Source: CAWBVG01 sp963792175
Lineage (GTDB): Bacteria; Acidobacteriota; Vicinamibacteria; Vicinamibacterales; CAVVIG01
NCBI GenBank assembly: GCA_963792175.1
Contig: CAWBVG010000025.1
Coordinates: 1 to 57,515, forward strand
Direction: 5' to 3'
Length of the DNA stretch: 57,515 nucleotides
Shown here: piece by piece, positions 17,154 to 25,324 of the stretch
Numbering within the stretch: position 1 is the first letter of the stretch
How the letters are laid out: each line of letters opens with the position of its first letter
The notes under the pieces: model-generated
What the model was told of the DNA's origin: nothing
Database searches by the model: none
Seen by the model: the letters and a program-made list of their open reading frames with translations, nothing else
Position numbers and translations under genes: made by a program

Positions 17154-19037
17154 ATGAGTAACGTAGAAGATCGCCGCGGCATCATCACCCGGTTGTCGGT
17201 CCTGCAGTACGTCATCACGGGACTGTTCTCGATCCTCGCGATCAGCTTCTGGGTGCTGCAGGTCGCGCAGCACGCGAAGTTCGAGGAGATGGCCGAGAAC
17301 AACCATCAGCGCACCTTGGCGCTGCGCGCGCCGCGCGGCATCGTCCTGGACCGCGACGGCCGCATCCTCATCGAGAACCGGCCCTCCTTCAGCATCTCGA
17401 TCATGCGCGAGCACAGCAAGGATCTGAATCGCACGATTCGGATGCTGGCCGCGATTCTCGGATACGAAGAATCGAGCGTTCGCGAGACCGTCGACCGGCA
17501 TCGCCGCGAGCCGACGTACCGGCCGGTGACGATCGTGCTGGACGCATCGATCGCTCAAGTGTCCGCCGTCCGGGCCCGCCGCCTGGAGCTGCCGGACGTG
17601 CTGGTCGAGCCAATGCCGACGCGACGATATCCGGACAAGCTCGCCGCGCACGCATTCGGCTACGTCGGCGAGGTGAGCGACAAGGAGGTCAGCGAGGACG
17701 AGAGCCTGAAGAGCGGAGACATCGTCGGCCAGGCGGGCATCGAGAAGGTCTACAACGCGCAGTTGATGGGCATCGACGGCGCCAGGCGCGTCGTGGTGAA
17801 CAGCGTCGGCCGCGAAATCCGGACGCTCGACAAACAGGATCCGGTGGAGGGCAAGCGGCTGCAGCTGACGCTCGACCTCGATCTGCAGAAGGCCGTCGAA
17901 GATGGCTTCCGGGTCGCCGGCTTCAACGGCGCCTCGGTGGTGCTCGATCCGCAGAATGGCGAAGTGCTCGCGTTCGCGAGCCTGCCCGAATACGATCCCA
18001 ACGCCTTTGCGTCGGGCATCGATCGAGCCTCGTTCTCCATGCTCCTCAACGATCCGCTGAAGCCGCTGCAGGACCGGGCGATCCAGGGCAAGTATCAACC
18101 CGGATCGACGTTCAAGATGGCGGTCGCGCTCGCCGGCCTCGAAGAAGGCATCATCACCCCGGATTTCCGCGCGAGCTGCGCCGGCGGGGCGACGTTCTAC
18201 GGTCACCACTTCGCCTGCTGGAAGAAGGGAGGACACGGCACGCTCGATCTGCGGCACGCGATCGAGCAATCGTGCGACGTGTACTTCTACACCGTCGCGA
18301 ACCTGGTCGGCGTCGACAAGATCAACAAGTGGGCGACCAATCTCGGCCTCGGGGTCAAGAGCGGCATCGACCTGCCGAACGAGCAGCAGGGACTGGTGCC
18401 GTCGACCAAGTGGAAGCTCGAGAAGATGCACGAGAAGTGGTACGCCGGCGAAACGATTTCGGTCGGTATCGGGCAAGGTGCGGTGTCGCTGACGCCGGTG
18501 TCGATGGCCGTCTACATGTCGACGCTCGCCAACGGCGGCACCCGCGTCACGCCGCACCTGTTGAAGGCGGTTGACGAGGGCAAAGGTTGGGTGCCGGCAC
18601 CGGTGCCACCGCCGCAGAAAACGGTGGACATCGATCACGACAAGCTGCAGGCGATTCGCGACGGGCTCTGGGGCGTGGTCAACGGCGGCGGCACCGGCGG
18701 CCGCGCGCGGATTGTCGGCATGGACATCAGCGGCAAGACCGGCACGGCCCAGGTGATTTCGAACGCTGGTCGAGTGGCGGCGGCGAAGAGCAACCGCGAT
18801 TTTCGCGACCACGGCTGGTTCGTCTTCTTCGCGCCGCGCGACAAGCCGGAGATCGCCGGCGTGGTCTTTCTCGAGCACGGCATTCACGGCCCGAACGCCG
18901 CCTCGGTGGCGCATCACATCCTCGACACCTACTTCGCGAAGAAGGAAGGGCGTCCGCTGCCGGAACCGCCGGCGGATTTCCATCTCGACTACAAGGATCC
19001 GTACGCGCGGAAGTCTGCGCCTGAGCCGCAGAACTAG
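17154..19037 (+). CDS. mrdA: Penicillin-binding protein 2 (elongasome transpeptidase)
   Basis: 627 aa. There is an N-terminal membrane anchor (VLQYVITGLFSILAISFWVL), a pedestal/dimerisation region including APRGIVLDRDGRILIENRPS, and a transpeptidase domain from about residue 255. The active-site Ser-x-x-Lys is in YQPGSTFKMAVALAGLEEG, the SxN-equivalent is EQSCDVYFYTVANLVGVDK (Ser-Cys-Asp), and the KTG box is MDISGKTGTAQVIS. It cross-links lateral-wall peptidoglycan with RodA, encoded 3 nt downstream. The Ser-Cys-Asp form is common in PBP2 of this branch. Confidence 0.96.
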   Translation: MSNVEDRRGIITRLSVLQYVITGLFSILAISFWVLQVAQHAKFEEMAENNHQRTLALRAPRGIVLDRDGRILIENRPSFSISIMREHSKDLNRTIRMLAAILGYEESSVRETVDRHRREPTYRPVTIVLDASIAQVSAVRARRLELPDVLVEPMPTRRYPDKLAAHAFGYVGEVSDKEVSEDESLKSGDIVGQAGIEKVYNAQLMGIDGARRVVVNSVGREIRTLDKQDPVEGKRLQLTLDLDLQKAVEDGFRVAGFNGASVVLDPQNGEVLAFASLPEYDPNAFASGIDRASFSMLLNDPLKPLQDRAIQGKYQPGSTFKMAVALAGLEEGIITPDFRASCAGGATFYGHHFACWKKGGHGTLDLRHAIEQSCDVYFYTVANLVGVDKINKWATNLGLGVKSGIDLPNEQQGLVPSTKWKLEKMHEKWYAGETISVGIGQGAVSLTPVSMAVYMSTLANGGTRVTPHLLKAVDEGKGWVPAPVPPPQKTVDIDHDKLQAIRDGLWGVVNGGGTGGRARIVGMDISGKTGTAQVISNAGRVAAAKSNRDFRDHGWFVFFAPRDKPEIAGVVFLEHGIHGPNAASVAHHILDTYFAKKEGRPLPEPPADFHLDYKDPYARKSAPEPQN

Positions 19038-19039
19038 CA

Positions 19040-20134
19040 GTGTTCGAACGCCGCCTCTACTATCACATCGACTGGGCGCTGCTGATCGCGATCCTCGCGC
19101 TCTGCGCGCTCGGTGTGATGATGATCTACAGCACGTCGGCCGATCCCACGCGGGTCACGTCGCGCCTCTACATCACGCAACTCTACGCCATCGGTCTGGG
19201 CATGGTGGCGCTGCTGTTCACGCTCACCCTTGACTATCGGACGTTCACCGACAAGTCACACCTGATCTACATCGGCCTGCTCGGCCTGCTGCTCTACGTC
19301 ATGTTCTTCGGCATGGTGCAGATGGGCGCCCGGCGCTGGATCGCCATCAGAGGCTTCAACCTGCAGCCGTCCGAGTTCGCCAAGGTCGGCGTGGCGCTGG
19401 TGCTCGCCAAGTTCTTCGGCGAGAACCGCGGCACGCCGGCCTGGACCGATCTCTTTGTGGGCGGCACGCTCACCCTCATTCCGTTCGCCCTCATCGCGAA
19501 GGAGCCGGACCTGGGCACGGCGGTCACGCTGCTGCCGGTGTTTCTGGCGGTCGCCTATCTCGCCGGCATGCGCATGCGCATCCTCGGCCTCCTGTTTCTG
19601 GGTTGTCTCCTCGCGGCGCCCGTCGCGTGGAGGTTCGCGCTCAAGGACTATCAGAAGACCCGGATTTCGACGTTCCTCGATCCCTCGCAGGATGCGAAAG
19701 GCGCCGGCTACCAGCAGATCCAGGCGCGCATCACCGTCGGGTCCGGGGGACTTCAGGGCAAGGGATTCAAGAAGGGGACGCAGGGCCAGTTGCGGTTCCT
19801 GCCCGTCGCCCACAACGATTTCATTTTCTCGGTGCTGGCCGAGGAGCAGGGGTTTGCCGGCGTCCTGGTGGCGCTCGGCTTGTATCTGTTCGTGATTTTG
19901 CGCACGCTCGAGGCGGCCCGGCTCGCCAAGGATCGCCTCGGCTCGTATCTCGTACTCGGCGTCCTCGCCAGTTTCACCTTCCAGGTGGTCTACAACATCA
20001 CCATGTCGGCAGGACTGGCGCCGGTCAAAGGACTCACGCTCCCGCTCATGAGCTATGGGGGGTCGTCGATGATCGCGACGCTCGCCGGCTTCGGGCTGGT
20101 GCTGAACGTACGCATGCGCAGATTCACGAACTGA
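19040..20134 (+). CDS. rodA: Peptidoglycan glycosyltransferase RodA (SEDS)
   Basis: 364 aa from GTG 19040. About ten membrane helices. SEDS signatures are ARRWIAIRGFNLQPSEFAKV, LIAKEPDLGTAVTLLPVF (with the catalytic Asp in EPDLGTA), FLPVAHNDFIFSVLAEEQGF and GLTLPLMSYGGSSMIATLAG. It polymerises lipid II into glycan strands as the partner of PBP2. It is the last shape gene. The rng gene follows after 91 nt holding a strong hairpin, so the two may be transcribed together with a processing or attenuation point. Confidence 0.96.
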   Translation: MFERRLYYHIDWALLIAILALCALGVMMIYSTSADPTRVTSRLYITQLYAIGLGMVALLFTLTLDYRTFTDKSHLIYIGLLGLLLYVMFFGMVQMGARRWIAIRGFNLQPSEFAKVGVALVLAKFFGENRGTPAWTDLFVGGTLTLIPFALIAKEPDLGTAVTLLPVFLAVAYLAGMRMRILGLLFLGCLLAAPVAWRFALKDYQKTRISTFLDPSQDAKGAGYQQIQARITVGSGGLQGKGFKKGTQGQLRFLPVAHNDFIFSVLAEEQGFAGVLVALGLYLFVILRTLEAARLAKDRLGSYLVLGVLASFTFQVVYNITMSAGLAPVKGLTLPLMSYGGSSMIATLAGFGLVLNVRMRRFTN

Positions 20135-20139
20135 ACTTT

Positions 20140-20210
20140 TGGCTGTCGGCCTTCGGCTGTCAGCTTTCAGCGATTCGCCGCTGAAAGCCGATAGCCGGGA
20201 GCCGAACGCT
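20140..20210. repeat. Inverted word array / hairpin upstream of rng
   Basis: The core is GCTTTCAGCG (20163-20172), loop ATTCGC, CGCTGAAAGC (20179-20188), a perfect 10-bp stem. It extends with near-matched 7-nt words (GGCTGTCGGCCTTCGGCTGT on the left, CGATAGCCGGGAGCCG on the right). The AGGAG ribosome site of rng begins 3 nt after the right arm. Confidence 0.8.
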
Positions 20211-20225
20211 GCAGGAGTTCGTGAA

Positions 20226-21800
20226 ATGAACAAGGAGATGATCGTCTCCTCCAACGGCCACGAGACCATGGTGGCCATCCTCGAGGACGATCTCGTCGCC
20301 GAAATCTTCGTCGAGCGCGAGCGCCAGCGCAGCGTCGTCGGCAACGTCTACAAGGGGCGCGTGTCGAAGGTCCTGCCCGGCATGCAGTCCTCCTTCATCG
20401 ACCTCGGCCTCGAGCGCGACGGATTCCTCTACGTGGACGATGTGATCAACCCGGAGGAGTTCGACAAGCTCGACGACGAGGATGACGCCAAGGGCGACGG
20501 CGGGGGCCGGCCGCGCGCCGAGGGCGGGGCCGGCGCGGCCCCGGGTCGAACCGATTCGCGGGGCGATCGGGATCGGCCGAAGGCGAAGATCGAAGATCTG
20601 CTTCGCGAGGGCCAGGAAATCATCGTCCAGGTGGTGAAGGAGCCGCTCGGCACGAAGGGCGCCCGCCTCACATCCCACGTCACGATGCCGGGCCGCTTCC
20701 TCGTCTTCATGCCGACGGTGGACCACATCGGCGTGTCGCGCAAGATCGAATCGCGCGAAGAGCGAGGCCGGTTGCGCGGCATCGTGCGCGAGTTCCGCGA
20801 CGAAACCGGGTTCAACGGTGGCGTCATCATCCGGACCGCGGCCAGTGGTCGCCCGAAGGACGACATCCTCAGCGACCTGGTGGCGTTCCACAAGATCTGG
20901 AAGGAAATCCGCCAGCGCACGGAGTCGTCGCGGGCGCCGGCCGTGCTCTACCAGGAGCAGAGCATCGTCAGCCGCCTGCTGCGCGACCTGCTCACCGAGG
21001 ACTACCAGGCGATCCGCATCGACAACGCCACCGAGCACCAGCGCGTCCTCGAGCTCGTCGAGCGCATCATGCCGAGCCTGGCGCCCAAGGTGAAGCTGTA
21101 CGCGAAGCCGTTCCCGATCTTCGACGAGTACGGCATCCAGGGCGAGATCGACAAGGCGCTGAAGAGCAAGGTGTGGCTGAAGTCCGGCGGCTCGATCGTC
21201 ATCAACCAGACCGAAGCGCTGGTCGCGATCGACGTGAACACCGGACGCTATGTCGGCAAGAAGACCGCGGGCCGCCTCGAGGACACGATCGTCAAGACCA
21301 ACCTCGAAGCGGTCAAGGAAATCGTGCGGCAGATCCGGTTGCGCGACCTCGGCGGCATCATCGTGCTCGACCTCATCGACATGGAGGACAAGAAGAACCG
21401 CCAGAAGGTCCTCCAGGCCGTCGAACTGGAGCTGAAAAAGGATCGATCGCCGTCGAAGGCGCTGCAGGTCTCGGACTTCGGGCTGGTGATCATCACCCGC
21501 AAGCGGGTGAAGCAGAGCCTCGAGCGCGTCCTCACCGAGCCGTGTCCGTACTGCTCGGGCAGCGGCGTCATCAAGTCGAGCTCGACGATCTGTTACGAGA
21601 TTCTCAACGAAGTGAAAAAGGTGTCGCCGGATCTCAACGGCCACCGCCTGCTCTTGCGCGTGAACCCCGACATCGCGCGGGCGCTGAAGGAAGAGGAACA
21701 GGCGGTGCTAAGGGATTTGAAACAGTCGATCGGCAAGGACGTCAGCATCAAGGCCGACGTCCACCTCCATCACGAGCAGTTCGATGTGATGGCGGTCTGA
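20226..21800 (+). CDS. rng: Ribonuclease G / E family endoribonuclease
   Basis: 524 aa from ATG 20226, preceded by AGGAG at 20213-20217. An S1 RNA-binding domain (VVGNVYKGRVSKVLPGMQSS, FIDLGLERDGFLYVDD) is split by a charged Gly/Arg insertion at about residues 85-120 (DDAKGDGGGRPRAEGGAG), then EGQEIIVQVVKEPLGTKGAR. The catalytic DNase-I-like domain has the metal-binding Asp in VAIDVNTGRYVGKKTAGRLE and GGIIVLDLIDMEDKKNRQ. The zinc-link CPYCSGSG tetramerisation motif is present. It cuts single-stranded RNA in rRNA maturation and mRNA decay. There is no RNase E-like C-terminal scaffold, so it is RNase G-like. Confidence 0.95.
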   Translation: MNKEMIVSSNGHETMVAILEDDLVAEIFVERERQRSVVGNVYKGRVSKVLPGMQSSFIDLGLERDGFLYVDDVINPEEFDKLDDEDDAKGDGGGRPRAEGGAGAAPGRTDSRGDRDRPKAKIEDLLREGQEIIVQVVKEPLGTKGARLTSHVTMPGRFLVFMPTVDHIGVSRKIESREERGRLRGIVREFRDETGFNGGVIIRTAASGRPKDDILSDLVAFHKIWKEIRQRTESSRAPAVLYQEQSIVSRLLRDLLTEDYQAIRIDNATEHQRVLELVERIMPSLAPKVKLYAKPFPIFDEYGIQGEIDKALKSKVWLKSGGSIVINQTEALVAIDVNTGRYVGKKTAGRLEDTIVKTNLEAVKEIVRQIRLRDLGGIIVLDLIDMEDKKNRQKVLQAVELELKKDRSPSKALQVSDFGLVIITRKRVKQSLERVLTEPCPYCSGSGVIKSSSTICYEILNEVKKVSPDLNGHRLLLRVNPDIARALKEEEQAVLRDLKQSIGKDVSIKADVHLHHEQFDVMAV

Positions 21801-21899
21801 GTGGGCGGGATGGGCTGGAAGGGCAGGAGAGGCGCTCGACATCGCCGGAGAAAACGTCAGACAGGACCTTGGAGGCGTCGGCGATTCTAGCGACCGTAC

Positions 21900-21929
21900 A
21901 AAAAAGGGCCGAGGGTTCGCCCTCAGCCC
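21900..21929 (-). terminator. Rho-independent terminator for the minus-strand operon
   Basis: On the minus strand, GGGCTGAGGG-CGAA-CCCTCGGCCC (one mismatch in 10 bp, stable tetraloop) is followed directly by six T. It sits 28 nt after the stop of the exported protein gene ending at 21957, in the right place to end the long minus-strand operon. Confidence 0.8.
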
Positions 21930-21956
21930 CTCACTCTTAGCACGTCGAACGACGCG

Positions 21957-22458
21957 TTAGACCGCGAAGTACACGAGGTAGTATGTGCCCCCGCGATTGA
22001 TCCAGAGCCGGAGGTAGTCGCCGCCCTTCAGGGCCTGCACCGTCGAGGAACCCGGCCGCGGCGGCGCGTCCTTTTGAATCTTCGGGACGTCGGTCTGCGG
22101 GACGATCGTCATCACCTCGCGCCCCGCCACCTTGCCGCCCTTGACGAACTCGACCCAGCGCTCGAGCGAGGCGGTCGCACCCTTGGCCACCGGCGACGCG
22201 TTGTCCGGCGTCAGCCGCACTTGATAGGTGCCGGCCGCCAAAGGCTGGCCGTTGGCTTTTACGGCTCTCGGGATGTGCACGGTGCCGAGCGCCAGGCTCC
22301 CGTCCGGGGCCGCCGGCGCCGCCTCGGTCAGCGGTTGCTGCTTCGGGGCCGTATGGCCTTCATTCGCCGTCTGCCCGCCCTTGCGCGGACGATTGCGCAA
22401 AGGCAGTGCTTGCCGCGAGCGCTCCCACGAGAGCTCCCACGAAAATCGTTCGCTTCAT
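21957..22458 (-). pseudogene. Small exported protein of unknown function, one frameshift
   Basis: ATG 22458 gives a clear signal peptide, MKRTIFVGALVGALAASTAF-AQS. The frame is lost at about 22395 and resumes with GGQTANEGHTAPKQQPLTEA and SLALGTVHIPRAVKANGQPL, AAGTYQVRLTPDNASPVAKG, through YLRLWINRGGTYYLVYFAV. The restored length is about 166 aa. The centre (LGTVHIPRAVKANGQPLAAG-TYQVRL) is the strand pattern of a small beta-sandwich protein seen in Acidobacteriota; I know no function for it. A terminator follows at 21900-21929. It is separated by 96 nt from the DUF4097 gene. Confidence 0.6.
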
Positions 22459-22554
22459 TCCTGGCCTCCGATCAAACCTGGCAACAGCCGAGCTGAAAAC
22501 TGGTCCAATTATACAGACCTTCAGCAATCGGAGTGCCACAGCGTCGAAGCCAGC

Positions 22555-23595
22555 TCAGCGTTTGGTGATGACGATATCGCCGCTGAATGTGCGGATGTTC
22601 AACGTCGCGCTCCCGTCGCCATAGACCGCGTGTGTCGCGCGTCCGGGTCCGGACCGCCTTCGATCGTTACGGTCGCTCGTCCCGCCCAGCGTCACCGGAA
22701 AGTCGGAGCGAATCGAGCCGCTGAAGCTGTTGGCGTTCAGCTCGAACCCGGTGTTGCCCGCGAGCGCCAATCGAATGTCGCCGGAATGCGAGTTGATCTC
22801 GTAGCGGCCGCCCTTGCCGAGCGTGCCGGCGAATTCGACGTTGCCGCTGACTGATTTCACTCCAAGACGATCGCACGCGATGTCGGTCACGAATAGATCG
22901 CCGCTGACGCTGCCGAGGTCCAGCGTCCGGATCTTGAGCCCCTTCGCGCGAATGGTGCCGCTGACGGTCGCCGCGCTCAGGTCGGCGTCGGCCGGCGCAT
23001 TGACGAGCTCCAGATCGCCGGACACCGTCTTGGCCGTCAGCTTTCCCGTCGCTGACGTCGTGACCGTCCCGCTCACCGTTTCCGCGTGGACGGCACCCTG
23101 AACGCCCGTCACCGCGACGTTGCCGGAAATCGATTTGACGTCGACTGTCGCCGTGGCCGGCACGAGGACCGTATAGTCGACCGACACGTCGATGTTGCGG
23201 TTCCGGTAGCTCCGGTCGTTCTCGTACTCGGTTCGCACCTCGACGCGACCGGGCCGATCGTCGACGATGATCTGGACTGCGCCGAGCTGGCTGCGATCGC
23301 CGCGCGTGCGCTTGACCGCTTCGATCGTCACATCGTCGCCGGAGCCGCCGGTGACCTTGATGTCGCCGGAGATGTTCGAGATGCTGACGCGGCCGTCCCG
23401 TCCGACCTTCACCTTCCGAGAGAAGGTTTCGGTCTGCTCGGGCCCGTTGTTCCTCGTCCGCCCTTGATAGGCGCGCGGCGTGACCGTCTTGACGACATCA
23501 CGAACCACGATGCGGACGTCGTCAGGGCCCTGCGCCGCCACCGGACACGCGTCAAGCACCACGACGATGGTCAGGAAAGAGAAGATGCGTCGCAT
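22555..23595 (-). CDS. DUF4097-type exported beta-helix protein
   Basis: 346 aa. There is a signal peptide (MRRIFSFLTIVVVLDACPVA) and then repeated strands built around a SGxV/SGDI motif: SISNISGDIKVTGGSGDDVT, DVKSISGNVAVTGVQGAVHA, ETVSGTVTTSATGKLTAKTV, SGDLELVNA, KSVSGNVEFAGTLGKGG, NSHSGDIRLALAGNTGF, RTFSGDIVITKR. This is the DUF4097 (adhesin-like) right-handed beta-helix. The TAA stop of the anti-sigma gene overlaps its ATG (taATG). Being co-transcribed with a sigma/anti-sigma pair suggests an envelope product under the same stress circuit; that is inference. Confidence 0.8.
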   Translation of the reverse strand: MRRIFSFLTIVVVLDACPVAAQGPDDVRIVVRDVVKTVTPRAYQGRTRNNGPEQTETFSRKVKVGRDGRVSISNISGDIKVTGGSGDDVTIEAVKRTRGDRSQLGAVQIIVDDRPGRVEVRTEYENDRSYRNRNIDVSVDYTVLVPATATVDVKSISGNVAVTGVQGAVHAETVSGTVTTSATGKLTAKTVSGDLELVNAPADADLSAATVSGTIRAKGLKIRTLDLGSVSGDLFVTDIACDRLGVKSVSGNVEFAGTLGKGGRYEINSHSGDIRLALAGNTGFELNANSFSGSIRSDFPVTLGGTSDRNDRRRSGPGRATHAVYGDGSATLNIRTFSGDIVITKR

Positions 23596-24380
23596 TATGA
23601 GTCGCCTTTTGGTTTGAGTCCGGAGACGATCCGCGCCGCCCCCGCGTCGTTGCCTTTGCGCATTTCGTTGATGAGCGCCACCGTGTCCTGCAGCAGCGCG
23701 ATTTTCGCCTTGAAGTTCTCGACGAGGCTTTCCTGCGCCGGTTCGCTCGCCGGCTGCGTGCGCAGCGCCGCGCGGCTCTCGCTGATCGCCTGATCGATCA
23801 CGGCGAGGTTCTTCTGCAGCGTTGCCGCCGTGCCCGGGTCGAGCGCGCCCTGTTCGGTCTTCGTAATCTGCTCGAGCCCCGTGATCGCCTTGGTGTAGTG
23901 CTCTTCAGCGGCGCGCAGCTCGGCTTCCACTGCCTGCGCCGCGTCGCCAGACGCGATCGACGCGCCTGGCGTCGCGGTCGACGAGGTCGGGGCCGCGCGC
24001 CGGCCGCCGCGGAACTGGAGGCCGACCGCCGTCGCGAGGATCAGGACCGCCGCCGCTGCGAGCCACGGCAGTAGAACGCAGAACTCGCGGAGCGCGACGG
24101 TTCGCCAACTTCGCCGCTCTGCGACGCTCTGCGAGGCTCGTGCGTTGCATCGTGATTCGTGTTCCAGCCGGATCGCGCGCTCGAGCCGTCCCCACGCCCG
24201 CACCGGCGGCTCGCGCAGATCGTCCTTGAGACCCGCAAAGGCTTTCCGGATTTCCCGGAGATCGTCGACGAGCCGGCGGCACTCGGCGCAGCCGGCGAGG
24301 TGGCGCTCGAGCTCCGTCCGTGCGCGCAGATCCAGCGCGTCGTCGAGGTAATCGTGGATGACCGTTTCGTTCGGATGCAT
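23595..24380 (-). CDS. Zinc-finger anti-sigma factor with membrane anchor
   Basis: 261 aa from ATG 24380. The N-terminus MHPNETVIHDYLDDALDLRA, ELERHLAGCAECRRLVDDLR holds the H-x3-C-x2-C zinc anti-sigma motif, which binds and masks ECF sigma factors. One membrane helix follows (LPWLAAAAVLILATAVGL, about residues 110-130). A periplasmic helical part ends NFKAKIALLQDTVALINEMR. It starts 1 nt after the sigma gene stops, the usual order. Release of sigma is expected through a signal sensed by the periplasmic part or by redox of the zinc site. Confidence 0.85.
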   Translation of the reverse strand: MHPNETVIHDYLDDALDLRARTELERHLAGCAECRRLVDDLREIRKAFAGLKDDLREPPVRAWGRLERAIRLEHESRCNARASQSVAERRSWRTVALREFCVLLPWLAAAAVLILATAVGLQFRGGRRAAPTSSTATPGASIASGDAAQAVEAELRAAEEHYTKAITGLEQITKTEQGALDPGTAATLQKNLAVIDQAISESRAALRTQPASEPAQESLVENFKAKIALLQDTVALINEMRKGNDAGAARIVSGLKPKGDS

Positions 24381-24381
24381 G

Positions 24382-24984
24382 TCAGTTGCGACGCAGCATC
24401 GTGCGCAGCTTCGCGCGCGCTTTGAATACCTGCGACTTCGACGTCCCTTCCGCGATCCCGAGCAGCGCGCCGACTTCCTTGTGATCGAACCCTTCGACGT
24501 CGTGCAGCACGAACGCTTCCCGGCATCCTTCCGGAAGCCGTTCGAGCGCCCGTTCGAGATCCATGCGCGCAATCGGCGTGTCGCGGCGGGCCATCGGCTC
24601 GAACGAGGCCTCGGCGTCGAGCGTCTCGGTGAGCTTGTTCATCTTGGCCTGCCGGCTGCGGACATAGTCGAGGCAGTGGTTGAGCGCGAGCCGGTACAGC
24701 CAGGTCCCGATCGCTGCGTCCCGCTTGAAGCTGCCAATCTTGCGGTAGGCCTGCAGGAAGATCTCCTGGAGCAGGTCCTCGCCGTCCTCGACCGATCCGC
24801 CAATGCGGCACGCCAGGGTGTAAATCCGCGCCGAGTGCTGCCGGTAGAGCGTCTCGAAGGCATCGACGTCTCCAGCCTGGCAGCGTGCGACGAGATCGTT
24901 GGGATCGGCATGGGTTGCGCCCTGGCTCACCGTCGCTTCTTTAGACGGGAAGGGGATCGGCGGGCGTTGCTTTGGGGCGGCCAC
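24382..24984 (-). CDS. ECF RNA polymerase sigma factor (RpoE-like)
   Basis: 200 aa from GTG 24984; GTG 24930 is a shorter choice. Region 2 is seen in DVDAFETLYRQHSARIYTLA, DLLQEIFLQAYRKIGSFKRD and AIGTWLYRLALNHCLDYVRS. Region 4 is seen in ALERLPEGCREAFVLHDVEG and DHKEVGALLGIAEGTSKSQV-FKARAKLR, the helix-turn-helix reading the -35 box. It is followed by its cognate zinc anti-sigma and a DUF4097 protein. There is a 1-nt gap to the upstream MGMT gene, so it may also be transcribed from the upstream operon. Confidence 0.9.
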   Translation of the reverse strand: MAAPKQRPPIPFPSKEATVSQGATHADPNDLVARCQAGDVDAFETLYRQHSARIYTLACRIGGSVEDGEDLLQEIFLQAYRKIGSFKRDAAIGTWLYRLALNHCLDYVRSRQAKMNKLTETLDAEASFEPMARRDTPIARMDLERALERLPEGCREAFVLHDVEGFDHKEVGALLGIAEGTSKSQVFKARAKLRTMLRRN

Positions 24985-24985
24985 G

Positions 24986-25324
24986 CTAGGAGATACGAGA
25001 GTTCCTGGGCAATCGTTTGAAGCGGACCCGCTCGAGTTCGCGGACCCGCGAGCCCGATACCACCAGCCCCTCGGCCGCCAGCAGCGCCCGTTTCAGCCCC
25101 TCGTTCCCGCCGTAGCCGCCCAGCCGGCCGCCTGCCGCAATCACCCGGTGACACGGGACGTCGGGGCGTCTGCAGTCGCGCATGATGTTGCCGACAGCCC
25201 GCGCCGCGCGCGGCTGGCCGGCCATCGCCGCGACGTCGCCGTACGTCGCCACCCGTCCCGGTGGAATGCGACGCACGACCGACAGCACGCGGGCCAAAAA
25301 CGGCACCGGCGGTTTCCGTTTCAC
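24986..25324 (-). CDS. MGMT-family DNA-binding domain protein (alkyltransferase or ATL-like)
   Basis: 112 aa from GTG 25324, whose GTGA overlaps the stop of the phosphatase gene. It consists only of the methyltransferase C-domain: VLSVVRRIPPGRVATYGDVA (winged helix), the RAVGNIMRDC arginine-finger region and DVPCHRVIAAGGRLGGYGG with the acceptor Cys in PCHRV. The N-terminal domain of Ogt/Ada-type enzymes is missing. Stand-alone C-domains with this size are usually alkyltransferase-like proteins, but those mostly replace the Cys by Trp. Retained Cys leaves repair activity possible. Why it sits between a phosphatase and a sigma gene is unclear. Confidence 0.8.
   Translation of the reverse strand: MKRKPPVPFLARVLSVVRRIPPGRVATYGDVAAMAGQPRAARAVGNIMRDCRRPDVPCHRVIAAGGRLGGYGGNEGLKRALLAAEGLVVSGSRVRELERVRFKRLPRNSRIS

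Noticed and set aside
16980..18983. Minus-strand open frame of 667 codons opposite mrdA
   Set aside because: PBP2 on the plus strand has all catalytic motifs; the antisense product has shadow composition (many RRR, HHR, DVH strings).
23086..23793. Plus-strand frame opposite the DUF4097 gene
   Set aside because: It repeats the complement of the SGDI-type repeats; no start site or family.
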